Below are positions 1 to 6,669 of a stretch of 12,083 bases of DNA, piece by piece. The DNA comes from Kiritimatiellia bacterium. Its GTDB lineage: Bacteria; Verrucomicrobiota; Kiritimatiellia; RFP12; UBA1067. How positions within the stretch are numbered: position 1 is the first letter of the stretch; each line of letters opens with the position of its first letter. The position numbers and the translations under genes are program-made. The stretch is from contig CAJGDE010000062.1 of assembly GCA_904502135.1 (NCBI GenBank), forward strand, positions 1 through 12,083, in the 5' to 3' direction. The notes under the pieces were generated by a model. The model made no database searches, was not told where the DNA came from, and was given only the letters and a program-made list of their open reading frames with translations.

Positions 1-2
1 GC

Positions 3-77
3 TTTGCATCATTCCTGCTGGCGTATGTTTGGTATACAAATGACGAACTCAATAATCTTTATCAGAAGGCTTCGTGA
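3..77 (+). CDS. C-terminal tail of an unidentified upstream gene (partial)
   Basis: An open frame enters from the left edge and ends at a TGA, giving about 24 residues that begin FASFLLAYVWYTNDELNN and end YQKAS. The hydrophobic first half followed by a short polar end would suit the last membrane segment of a membrane protein. No family can be recognised from so little. A competing open frame (positions 1-180) runs through the ferredoxin promoter and reads as implausible, Trp/His-rich protein, so I prefer this shorter frame. Confidence is low because the gene body lies outside the window. Confidence 0.3.
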   Translation, partial: FASFLLAYVWYTNDELNNLYQKAS

Positions 78-132
78 CTCTGATGCTTACTTTTGGGTGA
101 ATTACGCAGATGCGCCCTTCGCTAAATCACGC

Positions 133-162
133 TTGCCGTTCATGTGGTGGATGTGGTATAAT
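133..162 (+). promoter_or_regulatory. Promoter of the ferredoxin-exporter unit (extended -10)
   Basis: A perfect TATAAT (157-162) is preceded by TGG (154-156), giving an extended -10 TGGTATAAT. A weaker -35, TTGCCG (133-138, four of six consensus bases), lies 18 bp upstream. Transcription would start near 169, leaving a leader of about 35 nt. A strong AAGGAG ribosome binding site (191-196) sits 7 bp before the ferredoxin ATG. The 14 bases 150-163 recur exactly on the minus strand at 11817-11830. Confidence 0.75.
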
Positions 163-203
163 TCTAACAATCTTTTGTAACAAAAAAATTAAGGAGTAAA
201 AAA

Positions 204-374
204 ATGGCTCATAAGATTGCTGCTGATAAGTGCGTTGGTTGCGGTTGCTGCAAGGATGCATGCCCCACCGAAGCTATCGCTGAAGGTTCACCTTACGTAA
301 TTGACGCCGAGAAGTGCGTTGATTGTGGTGCTTGCGCCGCACAGTGCCCTGCTGAAGCTATCGCCGCGGAGTGA
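204..374 (+). CDS. 2[4Fe-4S] ferredoxin, clostridial type, 56 aa
   Basis: A small soluble electron carrier expected to shuttle low-potential electrons in the cytoplasm, for example with pyruvate:ferredoxin oxidoreductase or hydrogenase (family knowledge). Two classical cluster motifs are visible. The first is CxxCxxCxxxCP with Cys10, 13, 16 and 20 (an extra Cys15 lies between); the second has Cys38, 41, 44 and 48 followed by Pro. The length of 56 aa is typical for the family. The ATG follows AAGGAG at a 7-bp spacing and a strong extended -10 promoter. Codons are strongly skewed to GCT, GGT, GTT and AAG, unlike the neighbours, as expected for a highly expressed gene. The stop codon overlaps the GTG start of the downstream exporter (GTGA), so translation of the two is probably coupled. 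Identity is secure; the specific redox partner is unknown. Confidence 0.96.
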   Translation: MAHKIAADKCVGCGCCKDACPTEAIAEGSPYVIDAEKCVDCGACAAQCPAEAIAAE

Positions 375-1213
375 TAGGTTTTATTGCAGATAGCCTGCTT
401 CTTCTACCGTTTCTTTTTGTAACTTATCTCGGACTTGAAGCGATAGAATCGAAGGCGGGGGGCGCGCTCGCGAGAATTCTCGGGCGCGTTCATTTTATTT
501 CTCCAGTTTTTGCTTCTGCCGCAGGTGCAGTGCCGCAGTGCGGTTTTTCCGCGGCGGCCGCTTCTCTTTATGCCGGAGGGGCCATTACTCTGGGGACGCT
601 TCTTTCCGTTTTTCTGTCGACATCAGATGAACTTGTGCCTGTCCTGTTGGGCGTTAAAGGCGTACCGGCGTCTGTAGTTTTTAAGATAGTGGCCATTAAG
701 ACTGTCGTGGCCGCATTGGTTGGTCTTACAGTAAACACAATAATCTATTTCACACGCGGCTCGCTTAAGATTGAGCCAAGGGTCGACGAGCTTTGTTCCC
801 ACAGCAGGTGTGGCTGCCATCATCGCAGAGGCATTGTCGTTCCAGCGCTTATTCACACGATGGAGATTTTCGTTTTCATTTTTGTCATTTCCGCCGCGAT
901 CGAATTGGTCACGCATTTTCTCGGGGAATCGTGGATGCTTTCTTTGTCGATGAATAAACCTTTTGTGGGCGAGCTTATCGGAGCGGGATTAGGGCTTATC
1001 CCCAATTGCGCCGCATCGGTGGCGTCGGCCCAGATGTATGCGGGGGGCGCGATGAGCGCCGGAGCGCTGATGGCCAGTTCCTTTGCCGGCTGCGGCGTCG
1101 GCTTTTTGGTTCTCTTCCGCGCGCGAAGGGGGATAGTAAATAATCTCTTCATATTGCTGCTCGTTTATGTAATCGGCGTTGTTGCAGGTTATCTTACGGG
1201 CGGATTGCTCTAA
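371..1213 (+). CDS. Putative heavy-metal/arsenic-type efflux membrane protein (ArsP_2 / DUF2899 family)
   Basis: A polytopic inner-membrane protein of 280 aa, resembling the family annotated as putative 10TM heavy-metal exporter, arsenic efflux protein or putative manganese transporter. Each half carries the same signature: PQC (55-57) then YAGGA (67-71), and PNC (211-213) then YAGGA (223-227), showing internal duplication. Hydrophobic helices are visible around 3-22, 42-90, 102-127, 154-183, 198-248 and 258-280. The first half carries STSDE (83-87), which I recall as conserved in this family. The central loop has a Cys/His cluster (Cys142, His144, Cys147, Cys149, His150, His151) that could bind metal. 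The GTG start overlaps the ferredoxin stop codon; there is only a weak GCGGA-like ribosome binding sequence, so coupling is likely. The substrate cannot be fixed from sequence: arsenite or organoarsenical, manganese, or another metal are all possible. Confidence 0.85.
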   Translation: MIGFIADSLLLLPFLFVTYLGLEAIESKAGGALARILGRVHFISPVFASAAGAVPQCGFSAAAASLYAGGAITLGTLLSVFLSTSDELVPVLLGVKGVPASVVFKIVAIKTVVAALVGLTVNTIIYFTRGSLKIEPRVDELCSHSRCGCHHRRGIVVPALIHTMEIFVFIFVISAAIELVTHFLGESWMLSLSMNKPFVGELIGAGLGLIPNCAASVASAQMYAGGAMSAGALMASSFAGCGVGFLVLFRARRGIVNNLFILLLVYVIGVVAGYLTGGLL

Positions 1214-1231
1214 AGTTGAAGTACCGGCTTT

Positions 1232-2026
1232 ATGTTGCTTGAAATCGAGAATTTGGATGTTTCATTCAGAAATGACGATGGGGTCGTCACAAAAGCGGCC
1301 CGCAACGTCTGCCTTTCGTTGGATAGGGGAGAGGTTTTGGCTATTGTCGGAGAATCCGGCAGCGGTAAAAGCTCTGTCGCAATGTCTGTTCCAAGACTCT
1401 TGCCTTCGCCGCCGGCTTTTTGGCCCAATGGGAAGATTCTTTTCGACGGCATCGATATTCTTTCTTCTCCCATATCGAAAATGCGCGAAATCCGCGCGTC
1501 CCGGATAGGGGTTGTCTTCCAAGATCCCATGGGCTCTTTATCACCGCTTAAAAGAACATTGGATCAGCTTTCAGAGACTGTTCTTTTGCATCGAGATGTT
1601 TCCCGTTCTTCCGCGCGCCAAATCGCGCTTGAGTGGTTGGGGAAAGTCGGCTTTGCCGATCCTGTCGCAAGCGCCCGCGCATATCCCTATGAATTGTCTG
1701 GAGGAATGCAGCAGCGTGTGATGATAGCGATGGCCCTTATGCTTTCGCCCGATCTTCTGATCGCTGATGAGCCGACGACGGCCCTTGACGTTACGATTCA
1801 AAATGAGATTCTTAATTTGATGAAAGATCTCCGTCGCGCGAATTGCGCGGTAATGCTTATTACGCACGACTTGGGCGTAGTCTCCGCCATGGCGACAAAA
1901 CTGGTCGTGATGAAAGACGGGATCGTGGTGGAGAAGTCGGATGATCCGCGAAAATTTTTCAAGCAGCCCATACATCCATATTCGCAAGCGCTTGTCAATG
2001 AAGCGAGAAAGATGCAGATAAGATGA
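1232..2026 (+). CDS. ABC transporter ATP-binding protein, OppD/DppD-like, short orphan
   Basis: A cytoplasmic nucleotide-binding subunit of the peptide/nickel transporter class. Visible motifs are Walker A GESGSGKS (40-47), Q-loop Gln97 in VFQDP, signature LSGGMQQ (155-161), Walker B LLIADE (175-180) with the D-loop TTALD, and switch His212. The phrase QDPMGSLSPLKR and the C-terminal IHPYSQALV are characteristic of OppD/DppD proteins. At 264 aa it stops just after that point, whereas the family is usually about 320-330 aa; the C-terminal extension with its Cys cluster is absent. No permease, binding protein or second ATPase is in the window, so partners must be encoded elsewhere, or the protein serves another role. 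It follows the exporter by 18 bp with a poor ribosome binding sequence, and its TGA overlaps the murA ATG (ATGA). The ATPase fold is certain; the substrate is unknown. Confidence 0.9.
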   Translation: MLLEIENLDVSFRNDDGVVTKAARNVCLSLDRGEVLAIVGESGSGKSSVAMSVPRLLPSPPAFWPNGKILFDGIDILSSPISKMREIRASRIGVVFQDPMGSLSPLKRTLDQLSETVLLHRDVSRSSARQIALEWLGKVGFADPVASARAYPYELSGGMQQRVMIAMALMLSPDLLIADEPTTALDVTIQNEILNLMKDLRRANCAVMLITHDLGVVSAMATKLVVMKDGIVVEKSDDPRKFFKQPIHPYSQALVNEARKMQIR

Positions 2027-3309
2027 AATTGACCATACAAGGCGGGCGTACGATTTCCGGAGTTCACCGGATAAGCGGCAATAAAAACGCCGCATTGCCG
2101 ATGATTGCCGCCTCGCTGCTTACGAGCGAGAGCGTGACGATAGAAAATCTTCCTGATATCACCGATGTCGATGCGATGCTTGAAGCGGCTAAAAGTTTCG
2201 GCGCGGAAGTAAAGCGCGACAAAAAAAATTCTTCCGTCACCATCAGGGCCGCAAAATTGAAAACGGCGATCATTGCGCCGGAATTGGCTTCGCGTATCCG
2301 TACAAGTTTTCTTTTTGCGGGACCACTGTTATCTCGTCTGGGCCGCGCTTCTTTGCCGCCGCCGGGAGGAGATGCGATCGGACACAGGCGTCTTGATACG
2401 CACTTTGCGGGCTTCAGGGCTCTTGGGGCCAAAGCCGTCGCGGGGAGAAAAACATTGCGTTTCAAGGGAGAACTTAAGGGCTCTAAAATACTTTTGGACG
2501 AAGCTTCCGTTACGGCAACTGAAAATATTCTCATGGCCTCTGTGCTCGCGCGTGGCAAAACTGAAATCTACAATGCCGCCTGCGAGCCGCATATTCAGGA
2601 TTTGGCCGCTATGCTTAATTCCATGGGGGCTAAAATCACAGGGGCTGGCACGAACAGGCTTATCATTGAAGGTATCGAAAAACTTTCTGGCTGCAGCGTG
2701 CGTGTAGGGTGCGATTATATTGAAGCTGGCAGTTACATCGCGGCCGCAGCCGTTACGGGCGGAGAGCTCACTCTTACAAACGTCGACCCCATGCCGTTTG
2801 AAATAATGGAAGGGGCGTTTCGCAGATTCGGCGTTACATGGACATTTGACGCGAAAGAGGGGACGCTAAAATATGTTCCGAAGAAGAATCGCAGGCTCAA
2901 GATGAAATATGATCTCGGCGATGCGATACCATCGATAGCTGACGGCGTGTGGCCTGCGTTTCCGTCGGATTTGATGTCCATACTTATTGTTCTTGCCACA
3001 CAAACCCGCGGAACGTGTCTCTTCTTCGAGAAAATGTTTGAGTCGCGCCTTTACTTCGTCGATCATTTGCGTCAGATGGGTGCTAAAATTGTGCAGTGCG
3101 ACCCCCATAGAGTCGTAGTGACGGGACCTTCACAGCTTTGCGCCGGGACGGTTGTCGCAAATGACATACGCGCTGGCATAGCTCTTGTTATCGCATCTCT
3201 TGCGGCTAAGGGCGAGTCTATAATTCTTAACGCCGAGACGATCGACAGGGGGTATGCGGCCGTTGAGCGCTCTTTGGCCGCGCTCAACGCCGATATACGC
3301 CGCAGCTGA
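2023..3309 (+). CDS. murA: UDP-N-acetylglucosamine 1-carboxyvinyltransferase (Asp-type MurA)
   Basis: Catalyses the first committed step of peptidoglycan synthesis, transfer of enolpyruvate from PEP to UDP-GlcNAc, in the cytoplasm. The 428-aa length fits the family (E. coli 419). Equivalents of E. coli active-site residues are visible: Lys21 in GNKNAAL (K22), Arg122, Asp125 and His127 after the loop, Asp316 in AFPSD (D305), Arg342 (R331), Arg383 in NDIRAG (R371) and Arg409 in DRGY (R397). The loop reads PPGGDAIG, so Asp117 stands where most bacteria have the reactive Cys115. Asp-type MurA is known from Chlamydia, Mycobacterium tuberculosis and Borrelia and is insensitive to fosfomycin. The start overlaps the upstream ATPase stop by ATGA. 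The gene converges on trpB2 with only 2 bp between stop codons. The paralogous enzyme AroA is excluded by the GNKNAAL and DRGY motifs. Confidence 0.95.
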   Translation: MKLTIQGGRTISGVHRISGNKNAALPMIAASLLTSESVTIENLPDITDVDAMLEAAKSFGAEVKRDKKNSSVTIRAAKLKTAIIAPELASRIRTSFLFAGPLLSRLGRASLPPPGGDAIGHRRLDTHFAGFRALGAKAVAGRKTLRFKGELKGSKILLDEASVTATENILMASVLARGKTEIYNAACEPHIQDLAAMLNSMGAKITGAGTNRLIIEGIEKLSGCSVRVGCDYIEAGSYIAAAAVTGGELTLTNVDPMPFEIMEGAFRRFGVTWTFDAKEGTLKYVPKKNRRLKMKYDLGDAIPSIADGVWPAFPSDLMSILIVLATQTRGTCLFFEKMFESRLYFVDHLRQMGAKIVQCDPHRVVVTGPSQLCAGTVVANDIRAGIALVIASLAAKGESIILNAETIDRGYAAVERSLAALNADIRRS

Positions 3310-3311
3310 AA

Positions 3312-4682
3312 TCAACCTTCGACTTTCGGCAGTTTCGCGAAACTCTCTTCAAGTTCGGCGTCGGAAGGGATGTAGTCTTTCATTTCGCCGTCGTTGAATT
3401 TACCATACGCGAACATATCGAAATAACCGGTTCCCGTAAGGCCGAAGACGATACGCTTTTTCTCGCCGCTCTCGCGGCATTTTACCGCTTCATCCATCGC
3501 CACGCGTATGGCGTGGGCCGATTCGGGAGCGGGCAAAAGACCTTCGGTTCTGGCGAACATACGCGCGGCCTCGAAGACCTGGGTCTGAGTTACGCTTGTT
3601 GCTTCCATCAAGCCTTGGGCAAGAAGTTCTGAAAGCGTAGAGGACATTCCATGATATCTAAGGCCGCCCGCGTGGCTTGCGCTTGGCATATAGTCGTGCC
3701 CGAGAGTATACATCTTCATGAGCGGACAAACGCGCCCAGTGTCGCAGAAGTCGTAGGCATAACGCCCGCGAGTGAGAGACGGACAGCTGGCGGGCTCGAC
3801 GGCGATGAAGCGATAGTCGTTTTCACCGCGCAGTTTTTCACCCATGAAAGGCGAGATGAGCCCGCCGAGGTTTGAGCCTCCGCCTGCGCAGCCGATGATG
3901 ATGTCGGGTTTTACACCGAGTTTTTCAAGCGCCGCTTTCGTTTCAAGACCGATAATCGATTGGTGGAGAAGAACCTGATTAAGGACGCTGCCAAGAACAT
4001 AACGATAGCCTTCGCGTGATGTAGCGTCTTCAACCGCTTCGGAAATCGCGCAACCGAGAGAGCCTGTCGCGCCAGGATGTGCGGCGTTGATTCTTCTGCC
4101 TACTTCTGTCGTCATCGAAGGAGAAGGCGTTACGTTTGCTCCGTAAGTGCGCATGACCTCGCGTCTGTGGGGCTTTTGCTCGTATGAGCATTTAACCATG
4201 TATACGCGGCAGTCGAGACCGAAGAAGGCCGAGGCCATGGAAAGCGCGGTTCCCCATTGGCCGGCGCCAGTTTCCGTCGTGACGCCTTTAAGCCCTTGTT
4301 TCTTCGCGTAATAGGCCTGAGCTACGGCGCTGTTGAGCTTGTGAGAACCGGAGGTGTTGTTGCCTTCGAATTTATAGTAGATTTCCGCAGGCGTGTTCAG
4401 CGCCTTTTCGAGGAAGTAGGCGCGTATCAGCGGGGAAGGGCGGAACATCTTGTAGAAATCGAGAATTTCGCCGGGAATCGCTATGTAAGCGGATGTGTCG
4501 TCAAGTTCTTGGGCGGCAAGCTCTTTACAAAAAACACGCTCGAGAGAATCTGCGCTAACAGGTTTAAGTGTGGTGGGATCAAGAAGGGGCGCCGGCTTCA
4601 TTTTCATGTCGGCACGTACGTTATACCACGCTTTTGGAAGCTCGTTTTCTGAGAGATATGTTTTGTAAGGCATCATGTTCAT
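3312..4682 (-). CDS. trpB: Tryptophan synthase beta chain, TrpB2 type (stand-alone)
   Basis: A fold-type II PLP enzyme that condenses indole with L-serine to form tryptophan. The 456-aa length, the N-terminal extension and the phrase PSPLIRAYFLEKAL identify the TrpB2 subgroup rather than the roughly 400-aa TrpB1. PLP would bind Lys115 in GSHKLNS. The catalytic Glu137 sits in TETGAGQWG, and the phosphate-binding loop is GCAGGGSN (264-271). No trpA or other trp gene is adjacent. TrpB2 enzymes are known to pair poorly with TrpA and are often proposed to salvage free indole, so that is the likely role here (inference). The ATG at 4682 is the furthest upstream; two further Met codons follow within four residues, so the exact start is uncertain. 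Only a weak AGAAG lies upstream, and an extended -10 promoter faces it. Confidence 0.93.
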   Translation of the reverse strand: MNMMPYKTYLSENELPKAWYNVRADMKMKPAPLLDPTTLKPVSADSLERVFCKELAAQELDDTSAYIAIPGEILDFYKMFRPSPLIRAYFLEKALNTPAEIYYKFEGNNTSGSHKLNSAVAQAYYAKKQGLKGVTTETGAGQWGTALSMASAFFGLDCRVYMVKCSYEQKPHRREVMRTYGANVTPSPSMTTEVGRRINAAHPGATGSLGCAISEAVEDATSREGYRYVLGSVLNQVLLHQSIIGLETKAALEKLGVKPDIIIGCAGGGSNLGGLISPFMGEKLRGENDYRFIAVEPASCPSLTRGRYAYDFCDTGRVCPLMKMYTLGHDYMPSASHAGGLRYHGMSSTLSELLAQGLMEATSVTQTQVFEAARMFARTEGLLPAPESAHAIRVAMDEAVKCRESGEKKRIVFGLTGTGYFDMFAYGKFNDGEMKDYIPSDAELEESFAKLPKVEG

Positions 4683-4705
4683 AAATCTTCTGATTTTTTC
4701 GGGTA

Positions 4706-4735
4706 ATTATATCATTTTTTTTCGCGGTTTTTCAA
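4706..4735 (-). promoter_or_regulatory. Promoter of trpB2 (extended -10)
   Basis: On the minus strand a perfect TATAAT (4706-4711) is preceded by TGA, giving TGATATAAT. A -35 TTGAAA (4730-4735, five of six bases) lies 18 bp upstream. The predicted start of transcription is near 4699, leaving a leader of only about 17 nt. The -35 box overlaps the -35 of the divergent GH2 promoter, so the two polymerases would compete for the same bases. Confidence 0.7.
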
Positions 4736-4757
4736 CACGGCTGAATTTTGATATAAT
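4729..4757 (+). promoter_or_regulatory. Promoter of the GH2-dxr-rpoN operon (extended -10)
   Basis: TATAAT (4752-4757) is preceded by TGA (4749-4751). A -35 TTTTCA (4729-4734, four of six bases) lies at the ideal 17-bp spacing. The inverted repeat GCGAT (4760-4764) / ATCGC (4772-4776), with a 7-nt loop, spans the expected transcription start. It could be a regulator-binding site or a 5' hairpin; nothing identifies the regulator. Confidence 0.7.
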
Positions 4758-4814
4758 AGGCGATGCGCAATATCGCGTAAAAGGTCTCAAGCATAATAAT
4801 ATGGAGTAAAAATT

Positions 4815-6650
4815 ATGAAATCTGTCGTTGTTGGATCGATAGCAATGTTGTCGCTGATGACATTTGGCGGCGCTGATAAGGCTTTAGACGCCTTGCCTCG
4901 CCCCGAGTATCCCCGGCCCCAGTTTGTCCGTGAGGCATGGATTAATTTAAACGGAAAGTGGTCGTTTGAGTTTGACTTCGGCCAATCCGGTACTCACGAA
5001 GGGCGTATGCTTCAGAAATCAAAAGGCTTTTCGAAGTCGATAACCGTGCCATTCTGCCCTGAATCGAGCCTTTCGGGAGTCGGGTATAAAGATTTCATTC
5101 CGGCCTTATGGTATCATCGCAAGATTCAAATCCCGGCGAACTGGCAGGGCAAGCGCGTTTACATAAACTTCGGCGGCGTTGATTATGAGGCGGAGATTTA
5201 TGTCGATTCCGTTTCTGTGGGCTATCATGCCGGCGGCTCTTCATCGTTCAGCGTCGATCTTACGCGTTATGTGAAAGCCGGTTCAACCCACGACCTCGTA
5301 GTTAGGGTAAAAGATGATATTCTTGGCGGCGATCAGCCTGGCGGCAAGCAGTCTTGGCGTTTCAAATCTTATGCCTGCAGCTATACGCGCACGACCGGTA
5401 TCTGGCAGACAGTTTGGCTTGAAGCTGTAGATGGCAGCGGCCTTGCATCGTGCCGCATTGTTCCTGACTATGACAATTCGGCGTTTGTGTTTACGCCGTC
5501 GTTTCTTTCCGACAAGGCCAAGCGTCTGAAAATTACAGTTAAGACGGCCGACGGTAAGATGGCGGGAGGTGTGGATGTTGTTGCCGCCTCCGGTATTGCT
5601 GTTAAAGTGCCGCTTTCCGAATTTCGTCCTTGGGCTCCGGGCTCTGCGCATCTTTATGACATCGTATATGAAGTGTACAACGCTAAAGGCGATGTGGTAG
5701 ATGTCGTAAAGAGCTATGCAGGGCTACGCAAGATTTCCATAGAGGATGGACGCATTTGCTTAAACAATAAACCTGTTTATCTCAGATTTGTTCTCGATCA
5801 GGGCTTTTATCCCGATGGAATCTGGACCGCGCCTTCTGACGCTGCGCTTAAGCGCGACATCGAGCTTTCGATGGCCGCGGGCTTCAATGGCGCACGTCTC
5901 CATCAGAAGGTCTTTGAAGAGCGCTTTCATTATTGGGCCGATAAGCTCGGCTATCTCACATGGGCGGAGATGTCCAGCTGGGGCGCAGAGCCGAACAATA
6001 TCAAGGCTGCGCGCAATTTTATTCCTGAATGGTGCGAGGTCGTCCGCCGCGATCTGAACCATCCGTCGATTATCGCATGGACGCCGTTTAATGAAACATG
6101 GAAGAAAGAAAATATTCTTGAGCACCAGCGCACACAGAACGACGTTTATGATTTGACGAAGGCGCTCGATCCTACGCGTCCGATAAACAGCTCTTCCGGA
6201 GAAATTCACGCCAAGACCGATCTTTGGACGATCCACAATTATTATCGCGCTCCGAAACTTAAGGAAATCGACACTCCGGACGGTACGGTCTGGACCCGCG
6301 ATAAGTCTTACGACAAAATCCCTTATGCCAGATACGATGGTCAGCCTTATCTTATCGATGAGTTTGGCGGTCTCGGATGGATCGGCCCCGATCGCAAGAA
6401 AGCGGCCGACAACACCTGGGGGTACGGCAATTCGATTAAGACCGAAGAAGAGTTTTTCGACATTCTCAAAAAAGAGGTTGATGTCATTCTTGAGTCGAAG
6501 AATATCTGCGGCTACTGCTATACTCAGCTTACCGACGTGGAGCAGGAGCAGAACGGCGTATATTATTACGATCGCGTCAAGAAATTCAACACTGAAAAAT
6601 TCAAGGCCATCTTCGGAGTCGACCCCAAGCGCGAGCCTTGGACGAAGTAA
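4815..6650 (+). CDS. Secreted glycoside hydrolase family 2 protein
   Basis: A retaining glycosidase of the beta-galactosidase/glucuronidase/mannosidase superfamily, likely exported to the periplasm or beyond. Residues 1 to about 20 form a signal peptide (MKSVVVGSIAMLSLMTFGGA) with no lipobox Cys. A jelly-roll sugar-binding domain follows (about 36-205, with NLNGKWSFEFD and the ALWYHRKIQIP region), then a short immunoglobulin-like domain (about 210-310), then the catalytic TIM barrel (about 312-600). The predicted acid/base is Glu427 in FNETWK and the nucleophile is Glu516 in IDEFGG. CYTQLTDVEQEQNG (568-581) is a familiar end-of-barrel motif in short GH2 enzymes. At 611 aa it is much shorter than LacZ. 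The ATG follows GGAG (4803-4806) at 8 bp. It heads the operon, 19 bp before dxr. The substrate is not predictable from sequence; plant or host glycans are plausible. Confidence 0.93.
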   Translation: MKSVVVGSIAMLSLMTFGGADKALDALPRPEYPRPQFVREAWINLNGKWSFEFDFGQSGTHEGRMLQKSKGFSKSITVPFCPESSLSGVGYKDFIPALWYHRKIQIPANWQGKRVYINFGGVDYEAEIYVDSVSVGYHAGGSSSFSVDLTRYVKAGSTHDLVVRVKDDILGGDQPGGKQSWRFKSYACSYTRTTGIWQTVWLEAVDGSGLASCRIVPDYDNSAFVFTPSFLSDKAKRLKITVKTADGKMAGGVDVVAASGIAVKVPLSEFRPWAPGSAHLYDIVYEVYNAKGDVVDVVKSYAGLRKISIEDGRICLNNKPVYLRFVLDQGFYPDGIWTAPSDAALKRDIELSMAAGFNGARLHQKVFEERFHYWADKLGYLTWAEMSSWGAEPNNIKAARNFIPEWCEVVRRDLNHPSIIAWTPFNETWKKENILEHQRTQNDVYDLTKALDPTRPINSSSGEIHAKTDLWTIHNYYRAPKLKEIDTPDGTVWTRDKSYDKIPYARYDGQPYLIDEFGGLGWIGPDRKKAADNTWGYGNSIKTEEEFFDILKKEVDVILESKNICGYCYTQLTDVEQEQNGVYYYDRVKKFNTEKFKAIFGVDPKREPWTK

Positions 6651-6669
6651 CGCGATTTAGTCGCAGTGT

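Noticed and set aside
1..180. Open frame on the plus strand from the left edge to a TAA just before the ferredoxin.
   Set aside because: It runs through the -35 and -10 of a strong promoter and its translation is rich in Trp, His and Arg with no family resemblance. The shorter frame ending at 77 is more protein-like.
1571..2095. 174-aa open frame on the minus strand across the ABC ATPase and the murA start.
   Set aside because: It crosses two confirmed genes and is rich in Arg, His and Ser, as antisense frames of this composition usually are.
2064..2558. 164-aa open frame on the minus strand opposite murA.
   Set aside because: Antisense to the conserved MurA active-site region; no independent support.
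4257..4652. 131-aa open frame on the plus strand opposite trpB2.
   Set aside because: It mirrors a well-identified gene, has no ribosome binding site or promoter, and shows no recognisable motif.
5760..6236. 158-aa open frame on the minus strand opposite the GH2 catalytic domain.
   Set aside because: An antisense shadow of a conserved domain, with no initiation signals.
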